Source of the DNA: Chaetoderma sp. LZ-2023a
Lineage: Eukaryota; Mollusca; Caudofoveata; Chaetodermatida; Chaetodermatidae
DNA: 64,000 nt
Direction of reading: 5' to 3'
NCBI GenBank assembly: GCA_034401795.1
Contig: CM067360.1
Coordinates: 50,330,073 to 50,394,072 of the forward strand
Position 1 is the first letter of the stretch; every line of letters starts with the position of its first letter. The notes under the pieces are model-generated. The model was not told the DNA's origin and made no database searches. It saw only the letters and a program-made list of their open reading frames with translations. Made by a program: the position numbers and the translations under genes. Shown in pieces: positions 1-9,205 of this stretch.

Positions 1-753
1 ATCGTGCCCCTGGATTACCAGCGGTACGGTGTGGTACCCAAGCCCAGCGTGGATGACCGCGCGGCTTTGGGTGAGGATGCGCGGCCAGGCTCCCGTTCTG
101 ACACGGGGGTCTTGTGCTCGAACGCGTTGCGTTCGGCGAATACCGCGTTGCGTGATGCGGAGGAGAGTGGGAGGGCTTCGATTGCCGCTCTGTCCCACGT
201 CTCCCAGCTGTTACAGGGGGTAGTAACGGCATCCGCATCGCGCCAGCCAAGCCCGGTTACGGTCCAGCAAGCCATCCAGGATGGTATTAACCTGGCGCTG
301 GACTGTATGACTCGGGCGGTGACCAGGAATGTCCGGGCAAGACGCACGTTTGCCCTGGACAATCTGTGCCCGTCTCAGGACCTGTACAATAGGCTACTCC
401 GTACGCCTATGACGGGTCCTGGTCTTTTTGGAGGTGAGGGATGTCGCCACCTCCAGGAGACGGTCACCCTGGTGAATAACCAGAGGGCGCTGCGCGAGCA
501 GTTTGAAGTGCTGCGTCGTGCTAACGTTCGCGCCGCGGCCCCTGCGTGTCGTCCCCTGCTGGCTCGAGGTGGTGCTGGCCAAGTCAGAGGCCAGCCACCG
601 TCGCAGCGTCGGCCTCGGCCGCGTGCGATTCGGCCAGCAGCGAGGGGGGCGCAGGTTCCTCAGGCGCCGTCAGCCAGGCAACCGCCCGCGCACCGAGGTG
701 CGCGCGGGGCGGGGCGGGGCGCGCGAGGATCTGGGCGTGGTTATCGGTCCTGA
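1..753 (+). CDS. DIRS Gag-like protein, C-terminal part
   Basis: The frame is open from the window edge to the stop at 751-753. Its start is off-window, and the GTG at 4 is not a start. It aligns over its whole length with the Gag frame of copy 2 (shared [48 protein letters not shown]). The tail is very rich in Gly, Arg and Ala ([16 protein letters not shown]), resembling an RG-type nucleic-acid-binding tail. GC content is far above the flanks. Gag should coat the element RNA, but that role is inferred from position. The next frame (pol) lies in another phase, so it needs reinitiation or a shift. Confidence 0.75.
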   Translation: MVPLDYQRYGVVPKPSVDDRAALGEDARPGSRSDTGVLCSNALRSANTALRDAEESGRASIAALSHVSQLLQGVVTASASRQPSPVTVQQAIQDGINLALDCMTRAVTRNVRARRTFALDNLCPSQDLYNRLLRTPMTGPGLFGGEGCRHLQETVTLVNNQRALREQFEVLRRANVRAAAPACRPLLARGGAGQVRGQPPSQRRPRPRAIRPAARGAQVPQAPSARQPPAHRGARGAGRGARGSGRGYRS

Positions 754-790
754 CAGGACGCTTACCGCGGTAAGAACCACTCCGGTGTGT

Positions 791-2884
791 ATGGCGACGG
801 AGACAGTGCCGCTCTTGCATGCCTTGTGTCCACCGCGGTCCCTAGGTGGACCGGTGGGAGGCCGGCTAGCCGACCACATGCAAGAGTGGGAACGGTTAAC
901 TCAGGACCGTTTAGTCTTGCGATGGCTTTCCGTCGGGTATCATCCAGAGTGGATGACAGGCCCGCCGTCGCGACTGTCTCTAGTGCCAGTCTGGACTCCC
1001 ATTCCGAGAGATCCAGAGCAAAGGTTGTGTATCGAGGAGGAGATAAATTCCCTCGTACAAAAAGGAGCTATTCAGCCGGCACAAAGGTGTCCGGGCTTCT
1101 ATTCAACCCTGTTCTTAGTAACAAAACGCACCGGAGGGTGGAGACCGATTCTCAACCTCAAGCCACTGAACAAGTTCATCGAGACGCCCAGTTTCAAGAT
1201 GGAAACGGTGCGCTCGGTGTTGGCGGGGTTGGAGAGGGGGATGTGGACGGCGTCGATAGATTTGAAGGACGCTTATTTCCACATCCCCATCCACGGGAGT
1301 TTCTGTCGCTTCCTGAGATTTGCATTCCAGGGCAGACAGTGGGAATTCAGGGTGTTGCCCTTCGGAATTTCCACGGCTCCTCGGGTTTTCACCCGTGTGG
1401 TTCTTGCGATCACAGCATACCTCCGCAGGAGAAGCATAGCAGTCCACACGTACATAGACGACTGGCTGTTGAAAGCGCACACCCGGGAAAGTTTGTCGGC
1501 CAATCTGGAGATTGTTTTGAAAACTCTCACAGACTTAGGCTGGATGATCAATTTCCCAAAATCAGAGCTGACTCCATCCCAGAAGTTTGTTTACCTGGGG
1601 ATGTTCTTCGATCTAGAGACAGGATATGTTTATCCTACTCAGGAGAGAGTTCAGAAACTCATCTCATTAATTCAGTCAGTGTGCGACAGTCGTCATGTCC
1701 TGGCACGGGTTTTCTTGAGAATGCTGGGGTTGATGGTTTCGTTGGAACCAGTCATTCCTCAGGCCGCCTTACGCAGGCGGCCGATCCAGTTATTTCTCAT
1801 GACACAATGGACCCAGAGTACAGGTTCGCTGGACTCGAATGTGTCAGTGTTGGCGCCTCTCATTCACCACCTGCAATGGTGGTTGAATACAGAGAATCTC
1901 TTGCCGGGGGTTTTGCTAACCCCTCCCCACCCTCAGGTGACTGTGTATACAGATGCATCGATGGAGGGCTGGGGAGCTTGCCTGGAAGAATCCACGATAT
2001 CAGGGCTTTGGAATCTGGAACAGTCAAAGGAACATATAAATCTACTGGAGCTAAGAGCAGTAGTCCTGGGCCTGGAACATTTCTTACAGAAAGTTCAGGG
2101 CAAGATTGTTCTTATTCGTTCAGACAACTCAACAGTTGTGACTTACATAAACCGCCAGGGCGGAACGAAGTCGCCCAGTCTCTGTATGATGACATGGAAA
2201 CTGCTTTGTTGGTGTCTGGATCACCAGATTACCTTGAAAGCAGTTCATATTCCGGGAAGGTTAAACCTGCTAGCAGACTCATTGAGCCGAAGGATGAGTG
2301 TTTTACCCACGGAATGGCAACTAAGTCAATGTGTGGCGGATCGTCTGTTCGACCATTGGGGGAAACCCAACATCGATTTGTTCGCAACGAAGAAGAATGC
2401 GAAGATGACGACGTACGTCTCTCCGATTCCGGATCCAAGCGCTTTCGCAACAGATGCGTTAGCTATCAGCTGGGGGAGAATGTATGCATACGCATTCCCT
2501 CCAGCAATCCTGATTCCAAAAATTCTTCAGAAAATCAGACAAGAGGAATGCCAAGTGCTTCTGATCGCCCCGGATTGGCCAAGCCGATCATGGTATACGG
2601 ATCTGCTGGACCTTCTGGTCTGCAATCCGGTTCCTCTGCCTCTGATGGACGATATTATCTTCCAGGGCAAGGCCCTTCACAACAATCCGTCAATGTTCAG
2701 ATTGACTGCGTGGATGTTGTCAAGGAATCTAGAATTAAGGAGGGCTTTTCTGAGCAAGCAGCCATGTTTATGGCCAAAGCCAGGAGGGGGTCAACCTCCA
2801 GAGCATATAATTATAAAATCAACAGATTTGCAGAATGGTGCTCAAAAAGATGTATTGATCCAATGGATTCATCTATTCAAGTAG
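791..2884 (+). CDS. DIRS Pol: reverse transcriptase, RNase H, methyltransferase-like domain
   Basis: The frame is open from before 503, but similarity with copy 2 begins near 791, where an ATG lies in frame, so I give that start (697 residues). RT covers roughly residues 50-290, with the catalytic YIDDWLL near 221. RNase H begins near TDAS (387) and includes the SDNSTVV segment and a [11 protein letters not shown] end near 490-500. Then comes a segment with IDLFAT (about 528), an FPP motif and LLIAPDWPSRSW. In many DIRS elements that place is occupied by a domain annotated as a Dam-like DNA methyltransferase. Pol copies element RNA to DNA. Its 3' end overlaps the YR frame by about 120 bp in another phase. 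No internal stop is seen. Confidence 0.9.
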   Translation: MATETVPLLHALCPPRSLGGPVGGRLADHMQEWERLTQDRLVLRWLSVGYHPEWMTGPPSRLSLVPVWTPIPRDPEQRLCIEEEINSLVQKGAIQPAQRCPGFYSTLFLVTKRTGGWRPILNLKPLNKFIETPSFKMETVRSVLAGLERGMWTASIDLKDAYFHIPIHGSFCRFLRFAFQGRQWEFRVLPFGISTAPRVFTRVVLAITAYLRRRSIAVHTYIDDWLLKAHTRESLSANLEIVLKTLTDLGWMINFPKSELTPSQKFVYLGMFFDLETGYVYPTQERVQKLISLIQSVCDSRHVLARVFLRMLGLMVSLEPVIPQAALRRRPIQLFLMTQWTQSTGSLDSNVSVLAPLIHHLQWWLNTENLLPGVLLTPPHPQVTVYTDASMEGWGACLEESTISGLWNLEQSKEHINLLELRAVVLGLEHFLQKVQGKIVLIRSDNSTVVTYINRQGGTKSPSLCMMTWKLLCWCLDHQITLKAVHIPGRLNLLADSLSRRMSVLPTEWQLSQCVADRLFDHWGKPNIDLFATKKNAKMTTYVSPIPDPSAFATDALAISWGRMYAYAFPPAILIPKILQKIRQEECQVLLIAPDWPSRSWYTDLLDLLVCNPVPLPLMDDIIFQGKALHNNPSMFRLTAWMLSRNLELRRAFLSKQPCLWPKPGGGQPPEHIIIKSTDLQNGAQKDVLIQWIHLFK

Positions 2885-3723
2885 TAGCTGATTTCCTCTG
2901 TCACCTCTATGATGCCTATAGCCTCAAGCCTAACTCTATTGCTGGTTATAAATCAGCATTAATGTCTGTTATTCCTTGCTTGGCTAAGAGGGGAAGTGAT
3001 GAAGTAAATACATTAAATGTATTAATTAAAGGCATGGGCAATCTAAGACCAAGGAATCCACCTGTGATTCCGTCTTGGAGTTTATCGCTAGTGCTTCAAG
3101 TACTAGGTGATAAGCCTTTTGAACCACTTAGTTCCATTTCTATGAAACTATTAACACTGAAGACTGTGTTTTTAATTGCTGCGGCCTCGGCTAGGCGTAG
3201 GAGTGAAATTCATGCCTTATCAGCCGAGGATGACCGTTTTGTGGTTTCAGGGGAAGGCCTTAAGCTGCTACCTAGGGTTAATTTCTTGGCTAAAAATCAG
3301 TCGTTGAAATATCCAGGTCAACCTATTATTTTGCCTGCTTTAACTAGATATGATCCTAATTCTAAAGCATGGTGTCCCGTCCGGGCGCTGCGCCGGTACA
3401 AACAACGTACGGCGGAGTGGCGCACCGACCAGTCAGCGTTATGGTTGTCATATATTGAACCCCATGGCAGGGCTTCTAAGGACACCATTTCCAGGTGGAT
3501 TGTGGAATGCATTCAGTTTTGCCATAAATCCGCCACCGGGAAGCAGGTTGACGTGGCCAAGGCTCACAGTGTCCGCGGCGTAGTGACATCCACGGCCCTA
3601 TTTAATGGGGTCCCTGTGGATGATATTATGTCGGTGGCTCAGTGGCACTGTGAGTCAAGTTTTACAGACCATTATCTCCGTGACACCTCTAATCCTCTCG
3701 CCTTGTCGATTTTGAAAAAATAA
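2764..3723 (+). CDS. DIRS tyrosine recombinase
   Basis: The frame is open far upstream, but similarity with copy 2 starts near 2710. The first ATG after that is 2764, giving 319 residues. Catalytic signature seen: Arg in [11 protein letters not shown] (residues 144-146), HSVRG (His 268, Arg 271), a Trp in QWHCES, and the nucleophile Tyr in DHYLRD (304). The N-terminal part ([17 protein letters not shown]) has the look of a SAM-like core-binding domain. In DIRS elements this enzyme inserts the circular cDNA by site-specific strand exchange in place of a DDE integrase. It overlaps the end of pol in another frame. The frame is intact, so the protein is potentially functional. Confidence 0.92.
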   Translation: MFMAKARRGSTSRAYNYKINRFAEWCSKRCIDPMDSSIQVVADFLCHLYDAYSLKPNSIAGYKSALMSVIPCLAKRGSDEVNTLNVLIKGMGNLRPRNPPVIPSWSLSLVLQVLGDKPFEPLSSISMKLLTLKTVFLIAAASARRRSEIHALSAEDDRFVVSGEGLKLLPRVNFLAKNQSLKYPGQPIILPALTRYDPNSKAWCPVRALRRYKQRTAEWRTDQSALWLSYIEPHGRASKDTISRWIVECIQFCHKSATGKQVDVAKAHSVRGVVTSTALFNGVPVDDIMSVAQWHCESSFTDHYLRDTSNPLALSILKK

Positions 3724-4271
3724 CTCGGTTTATATTTTTTGAGGAGGTTTTTCCTCATTACTTATATATTTCACAATTAATTTATGGAAACATCCACTTT
3801 TTTGGGCCTGCATCAGTCTTTACCAATGGGAAGATGATGTCAGCAGCCATTTTCAACAAGGTCAGTCTTGTTCATGTGTTGTCCGTTGTTGATTGTATTG
3901 TCACGATTACCCGTTATTAATATGGTGATGGTTTGTGTATTTGTGTGGTTCATTGTTGAGAGTTACGAAAATGGAGCTTTTTCGTCTCTGTCCTGTAGTA
4001 CATGGCACTTGTACGTAGAGAGCGTATAGGACATTGAGGTCAGGCGACTCTTCCTCCCAGGAAGGAGGGGGGGGGGGGGAGCGCATATGACATCGGTCAT
4101 CTCTCATACATCGGTAGTGTTATCCGATGGTTAGTCAAATCCTGACTGTTTTTTCTTACAGTTTCAGAAGTTTAAGTGCCTTAAACGCAGAAAAGCGTAT
4201 AGGGATGAGCTGGTCTTTTGACCTCGCCTCCCTCCCGCCAGATTCACTTTCGAATTCTGGCAATATCAAAA
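3724..4271 (+). other. DIRS copy 1 3' untranslated region
   Basis: Non-coding sequence between the YR stop and the internal complementary region. It includes a run of 14 G near 4066-4079 and a stretch (about 3905-4250) that is recognisably shared with 20590-20930 of copy 2. No gene is seen. Confidence 0.7.
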
Positions 4272-4362
4272 GTATTAGGGAGGTAAGTATACTCTTGAAG
4301 TGAAATAAACGAAATCTAGGATTTCTTTTTTCACGAGAGAGTTGATACTTACCTCCCTAGAT
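4272..4362 (+). repeat. DIRS copy 1 internal complementary region
   Basis: Bases 4307-4362 are the reverse complement of the right terminus 4589-4644 (key words 'cctagatttcgttt' and 'aaacgaaatctagg') with one or two mismatches. The left half (4272-4303, containing 'gtattagggaggtaagtat') should mirror the left terminus, which lies off the window. This arrangement is the template thought to join the two ends when DIRS DNA circles are made. Confidence 0.85.
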
Positions 4363-4380
4363 ACGGACCCGGCCTCTCCA

Positions 4381-4645
4381 CCCCACAGAGGCTCGGTCTT
4401 CAGGCTCTTAATAGTTGCATGTGTGTCAGCCAATAATCTAGTCAGAGGAAAGTGCTAGTCTGCGCATGCGCGGTGGTGGGGCTGGCATCCGCCAGACTAC
4501 GCTCTGACTCCCTGCCCAGTAGGGGCACCTAACTGTTTTAAATCTGAGTGTTTATTGAGTGAAAGCCAATATTTAGCAATATCAAAAGTATTAGGGAGGT
4601 AAGTATCAACTCTCTCGTGAAAAAAGAAATCCTAGATTTCGTTTA
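4381..4645 (+). repeat. DIRS copy 1 right inverted terminal repeat
   Basis: It lies at the position matching the right ITR of copy 2 (shared 'ggctcggtct', 'gtcagccaat', 'gcgcatg' and a terminal 'gaaaaaagaaatcc' segment) and ends at 'gttta' 4641-4645. The left partner is outside the window, so its inverted nature here is inferred from copy 2. Confidence 0.75.
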
Positions 4646-5996
4646 GTCTGCTTTATGAATGCTATAGGACGAAAGTCTTACTTGGAATTTATTAAGTAAA
4701 TTATTCACCCAGCATGAGACTCATCCACTCCGTGACCAGTGTTGTTCTTTTCAAGTGAAACCAGGTGTGGGGTGAATGAGTGTGTAAATTATGCATTGAT
4801 CACAGTTCCGTAATACCACATAATTACCTAAATGCAGAGAAATTTAACGAAACCTCTCATTAGACCTTCCTACATGTACTAACCCTTTAATGGTCATGCT
4901 AGCCAAAACCGTCCTCTGTTTTGTGGAATGTCCATTTACAGGTCAAAAGAATAAAATTTGTTGCTCACTTGGCCTGAAAGTCCCAATGAGCTTAATGCTG
5001 TGGCAGCCGTCTGTTTGTGAACCTTTTCTTAAAATGACTTCTCAAGAACCACTAGATCGATTTCAATTATATTTGGCTGGAAGCATCCAAGATAGGCCAT
5101 AGGGAACAAAGTTTCTTCAAAGGAATCTGATCGGCCAATTTGGGCGACGACCTTGGATTTTGGCTGATTTTTAGAAACGTCTTCCAAAACTTCTTGGGGG
5201 ATCAAAACTCATGAAATATGATCTATTGCAAGAGCTAAACCAACTTTATTCAAGGGAATATTATTGGCCAAATGGTTTGCCGATCATCTTGGATGACCTA
5301 GTTTTCGCGAAAATGACTTCTCCAGTACCACTGAACAGAGAGGGCCGAGATTTGGGAGATATTATTGTAGACTAATAGCTGTTCAAGATTGTTCAAGGGA
5401 AGTGGCCAATCGAAATGTAGCATGTTTGACAAAATTGGACTTTTTTATTTGATGGATTTTAACGCTGAAATTGGTTTTATGAAATTGTGGTCAGGCAGAG
5501 GAAAACACCAAAACATTTTCTACAGTACGGTTACCTTTACGCACAACTCTGAAACTGTTGACTAAATGGTTTGCCAACTACATTGAAAGTTATGCTGATT
5601 ATTTTGAGAACAATTTTGTTGACAGTTCTAACAGCAACAATTTTCAGTCAAATCATTTTCAAAACATTAGATATTTGAACCAGATTTACTGCTGATTATT
5701 TCACAAATAACTTGAAAGAATGTTGTTGCTGCTATCGCCAGCAACATTTATCAGTCAAATTGTTATAAAACACGCTGTATAAGTAGATCCGCCTGCATCG
5801 GATGTCCACAGTAGATCGACTATCATTAGCATTATGAGAATGGGTTTATACTTGGGTTTATGTGACAGCTAGAGCAATTGAATTATAAATAATGGCGGCT
5901 ACAAATGTCATAGTAAAATGGCGGCTCAGAAGAAGACAATCGTCACTGAAATTTTATTGCTGTATTAGCCGAGTATTGTGCCTGTATTTGTTGCAG
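4646..5996. other. Intron or 5' flank with decayed repeats
   Basis: No exon was recognised. 4878-4950 is half of the palindromic MITE called P1 here ('aaccctttaatggtca'). About 4955-5570 resembles the 'agctcacc' family (phrases about gccaatttgg.., 'ggctggaag'), strongly decayed. About 5570-5770 carries broken pieces of the P2 hairpin core. 5880-5940 has two 'aatggcggct' motifs of unknown meaning. Confidence 0.5.
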
Positions 5997-6067
5997 GGTA
6001 TGTTGGAAATCTGGAAGGGCATACACCTATTGGAAGACAGAGCCTTTGATCAGAACACGTCTCACCA
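5997..6067 (+). CDS. FOCAD: FOCAD exon a
   Basis: 71 nt, acceptor 'tttgttgcag', donor 'gtaagt'. It starts in phase 0 and leaves two bases (ca). It encodes [18 protein letters not shown] and flanking residues. It is the first exon visible; earlier ones are left of the window. Confidence 0.75.
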
Positions 6068-8178
6068 GTAAGTATCATGCCAAGCATTTCAGGACTGCTG
6101 GGAGTAGTGCATGGTAAATGCAATGCTTATTGCGACGCTGTGCTGATACTAGTGTGTTAATCCATATAGTGTTGTGTGTGCATATACGTGTGCGTGCATG
6201 CGTGCGTGTGTGTGTGTGTGTATGAGCACATCTGTGTGTGCTCGCGAGGGTATGTATGCACATGTGTGCGAGAGAGGGTGCGTACTTGTGTGTATGTGTG
6301 CTTGAGTGTGTGAGCACATGTAGATGCGAGCATGCATGTATGTATTTTTGGCTTTCCTTTTAACATTCCAGCCTACTTTTAATTGTGATCCCCGAATACT
6401 TGAGTTAGTTCCAGTTATTGTGTACTTTATCTGTGTGCAGAGCTGTATGTATGCTGAGTTTGGGCCCACTCCTTGTCTCTTTGTGTACTGATGGTCAGAC
6501 AGATAGCCGTGTCCATGTCCAAGCCACACAGCAAAAGATGCTAGATATGTTTGAGGCAACACAACCAGCATCTACCGTTTATCAGGTCTGTACTTGTAGC
6601 TGCAGTTTCACGATTATGAACTAATGTCACCAGGCATGTGGTAGATGTGTGGTGTTGCGCTATTGTGAACTAATGTCACCGGGCATGTGGTAGATGTGTA
6701 GTGTTGCGCTATTATGAACTAATATCACTGGGCATGTGGTAGATGTGCAGTGTAAGATAAGAACTATAAGTAGTTCATGTTGTGTATGTAAAGTAGGTCA
6801 GAGTGACGTACATTTGAAGAGTCACCTTAAGGTTGCACAACTTTTATATATTTCATTATATCGTGATTGGATAAATAAGCACAATTTTTACAATGCTAAG
6901 CTAAAAACATGGAAAAATCATGAAAAATTTACCTGACACATTGAATATTTCGAGGTTACTTTGACTGGAACCTTCCATTCAAAATAATTTCAAAGTATTC
7001 AACAGTTTGCCAATGGTCTTTCATTGACTCTATTGCTAATGTATGTGTGCTTCCTGACTTATGCCACCCCACCCACCACAATGTCTTGCAACATTGGTAC
7101 ATAGACTTATGATATATTGATATGTCACAATTTTTGTAGAGCCCATAGCGAAGTAGAGGAGCTTGACATAGTGGTCCAAATGACATCCGTTATGACAAGA
7201 ATACGTTAAGTGTTAAAGTTTTAATTCATCTTTCAGTTACAGATTTAATCTGTAACATTATTGCATCTAGTTTCCATCATAATTGAAATGATTTTCCAAT
7301 TTTCTCCATAATTTCATGGGAGTTTGGACAAGCTTTTCAATGGACATTTAGTTCATCAAGGACTTATTCAATCACAGTAAAACTATAGAGATTTGTTCTA
7401 TACCATCATTGCATCCAGATTCCATCATAAGGAAACTGATTGTAAAATTGTTTCCGTATTTCACGTGGTTTTGACTTATTGTGGACCAAGAATTAGAAGA
7501 ATGTTAAAGTTTTTTCAATTGTCTTTTAATATATCAACAGCTTATCTGATCCCAATTAAAACTTTACAAATGTGTTCTATCCCTTCATTGCATTTGCAGC
7601 AGAATTAAAACTATTTTTTCCCCATACTTTTGCATGGTTTGTATATATAAATATATGTCTGAGGCAAGATCACGCACCCCTAGTACACTTTATCTCAATG
7701 GAAAATCACAGATTGTCTATAATTGCAGAACTGTTCCACCTATTGTCACCAGACTCGGTGTATGTGCACATTTTAACCTACTACCGTCAGATGTATCAGA
7801 AGTGCATGACCAATATTTCACATGTTCATCTATTGATACAAAAGGAAGATTCTGATCTGATGAAGGAGATTTATCCTGCGTAATACCCGGCATTTCTGTA
7901 GCTACAATGTAATCCTTTAACTCTTGAATTTGTTCTAGGAAATTTCGTTTTTCTCATATAAAATGTCCATTTGCAGACTAAGAGAAGACTATTTTTGAAA
8001 ATTTACAACTGGAATGACTGGCTCGGTTATCGCGCCAGTCATTCCAGTGGTAAATTTTCAAAAACAGTCTTCTTGGTCTGCAAGTCGACATTTCTTGAGA
8101 CCGCTGTAGAGGCTGTTTTGAACTGATAAAAGTATTAAAGAGTTAATCATGTAATTTTATTTTGATGATGATGATGAC

Positions 8179-8211
<33 letters not shown>

Positions 8212-9161
8212 ATCTGTTCGCAGCCATTATGTCTAACCCTGGCTCAACTGACCTCTGCAGCGGTGACCAGTAATGCTCTGCAGCTTGATCAAGCACACAG
8301 TCTGCTGGACAGACTATATCAAGTCAAGGATCACTGTCCACATGTAAGAGTATTAATATATTTATCATATATAAACATAGAAAATATTACCTCTATTAAT
8401 TTGGGTATTGGAAATCCTGATTATTGTACTGTTAATCTTGCCACGAAATGTTGTGAGACTATTGTAATGGCCATGCCCCTCTATCCATCCATCTGTTCAC
8501 ATGTCTGTCTATCCGCTTGCCCGCCGATTCATGCATTTATCCATCCACCTGCCTGTCCATCTGTCCATCCATCTCTTCGTCCATCCACCTGTCTCTGTCT
8601 GTATATGTCTGTTCATGTATGTGTGTGTATGTGTGTCTGCCGCAATAACTCGGGTTCTACTAAAGGTATCTTGACTAGACTTGGGTGGGAGATTGGGCTT
8701 CCAATCTTGAAGAAGTGTATTAAATTTAGGCCAAAAGGTCAATGTCATCTAAAACTTTTTTTAAATATCTGCTGTAATGACTGAAATCCTACTGAATGGA
8801 CCTAGATCATACTTGGGTTGTGGTGGCCTTTGGGGTACCAAGGAACTGTATTGATTTTGGGTCACGCATCAAAGCTCAAAGTAAACTAAAAGGGCAGGAG
8901 TCAAATTCTCCGGAATGATTCCTTGCAGATTGTTATATTAAGATTACAATCATCTATAATGTTATGCAGAGCTCGCTCGCCCACCCACACACCCACCCAC
9001 CCAGTCACTCACTAGCTCACTCGCTCATCCATACATGTACACACACAAGCATTCAGTCACTCGCTAGCTCACTCACTCATCCATACATGTACACACACAC
9101 AAGCATCCTGTCACTCGCTAGCTCACTCACTCATCCATACATGTACACACACACACACACA

Positions 9162-9205
<44 letters not shown>

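Larger units (their letters stand above)
1..4645 (+). mobile_element. DIRS-type tyrosine-recombinase retrotransposon, copy 1 (5' part outside window)
   Basis: Seen: an end of Gag, an RT/RNase H frame with YIDDWLL, and a tyrosine recombinase (YR) frame with R, HxxR and Y, followed by an internal complementary region (4272-4362) and an inverted terminal sequence ending near 'gttta' at 4641-4645. Known: this gene order, with inverted termini plus an internal complementary region and no LTRs or integrase, defines the DIRS order of retrotransposons. They move through a circular intermediate inserted by YR and leave no target duplication. By comparison with copy 2, about 1.8 kb of 5' sequence lies left of the window. 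All frames visible here are free of stops, so this copy is young. Confidence 0.9.

Noticed and set aside
787..2700. Long open frame in the same phase as YR, running through the RT region
   Set aside because: It is antiphase to the RT frame and has no recognisable motifs before about 2710. It is open only because the RT region has few stops in that phase.
1..4645. Endogenous retrovirus or LTR element
   Set aside because: No LTRs, no protease or DDE integrase, no envelope. The tyrosine recombinase and inverted termini place it in DIRS.
7572..7883. 103-codon open frame in a FOCAD intron
   Set aside because: No splice sites fit it, phase does not matter for joining exons b and c (both phase 0), and the stretch belongs to loosely duplicated AT-rich sequence.
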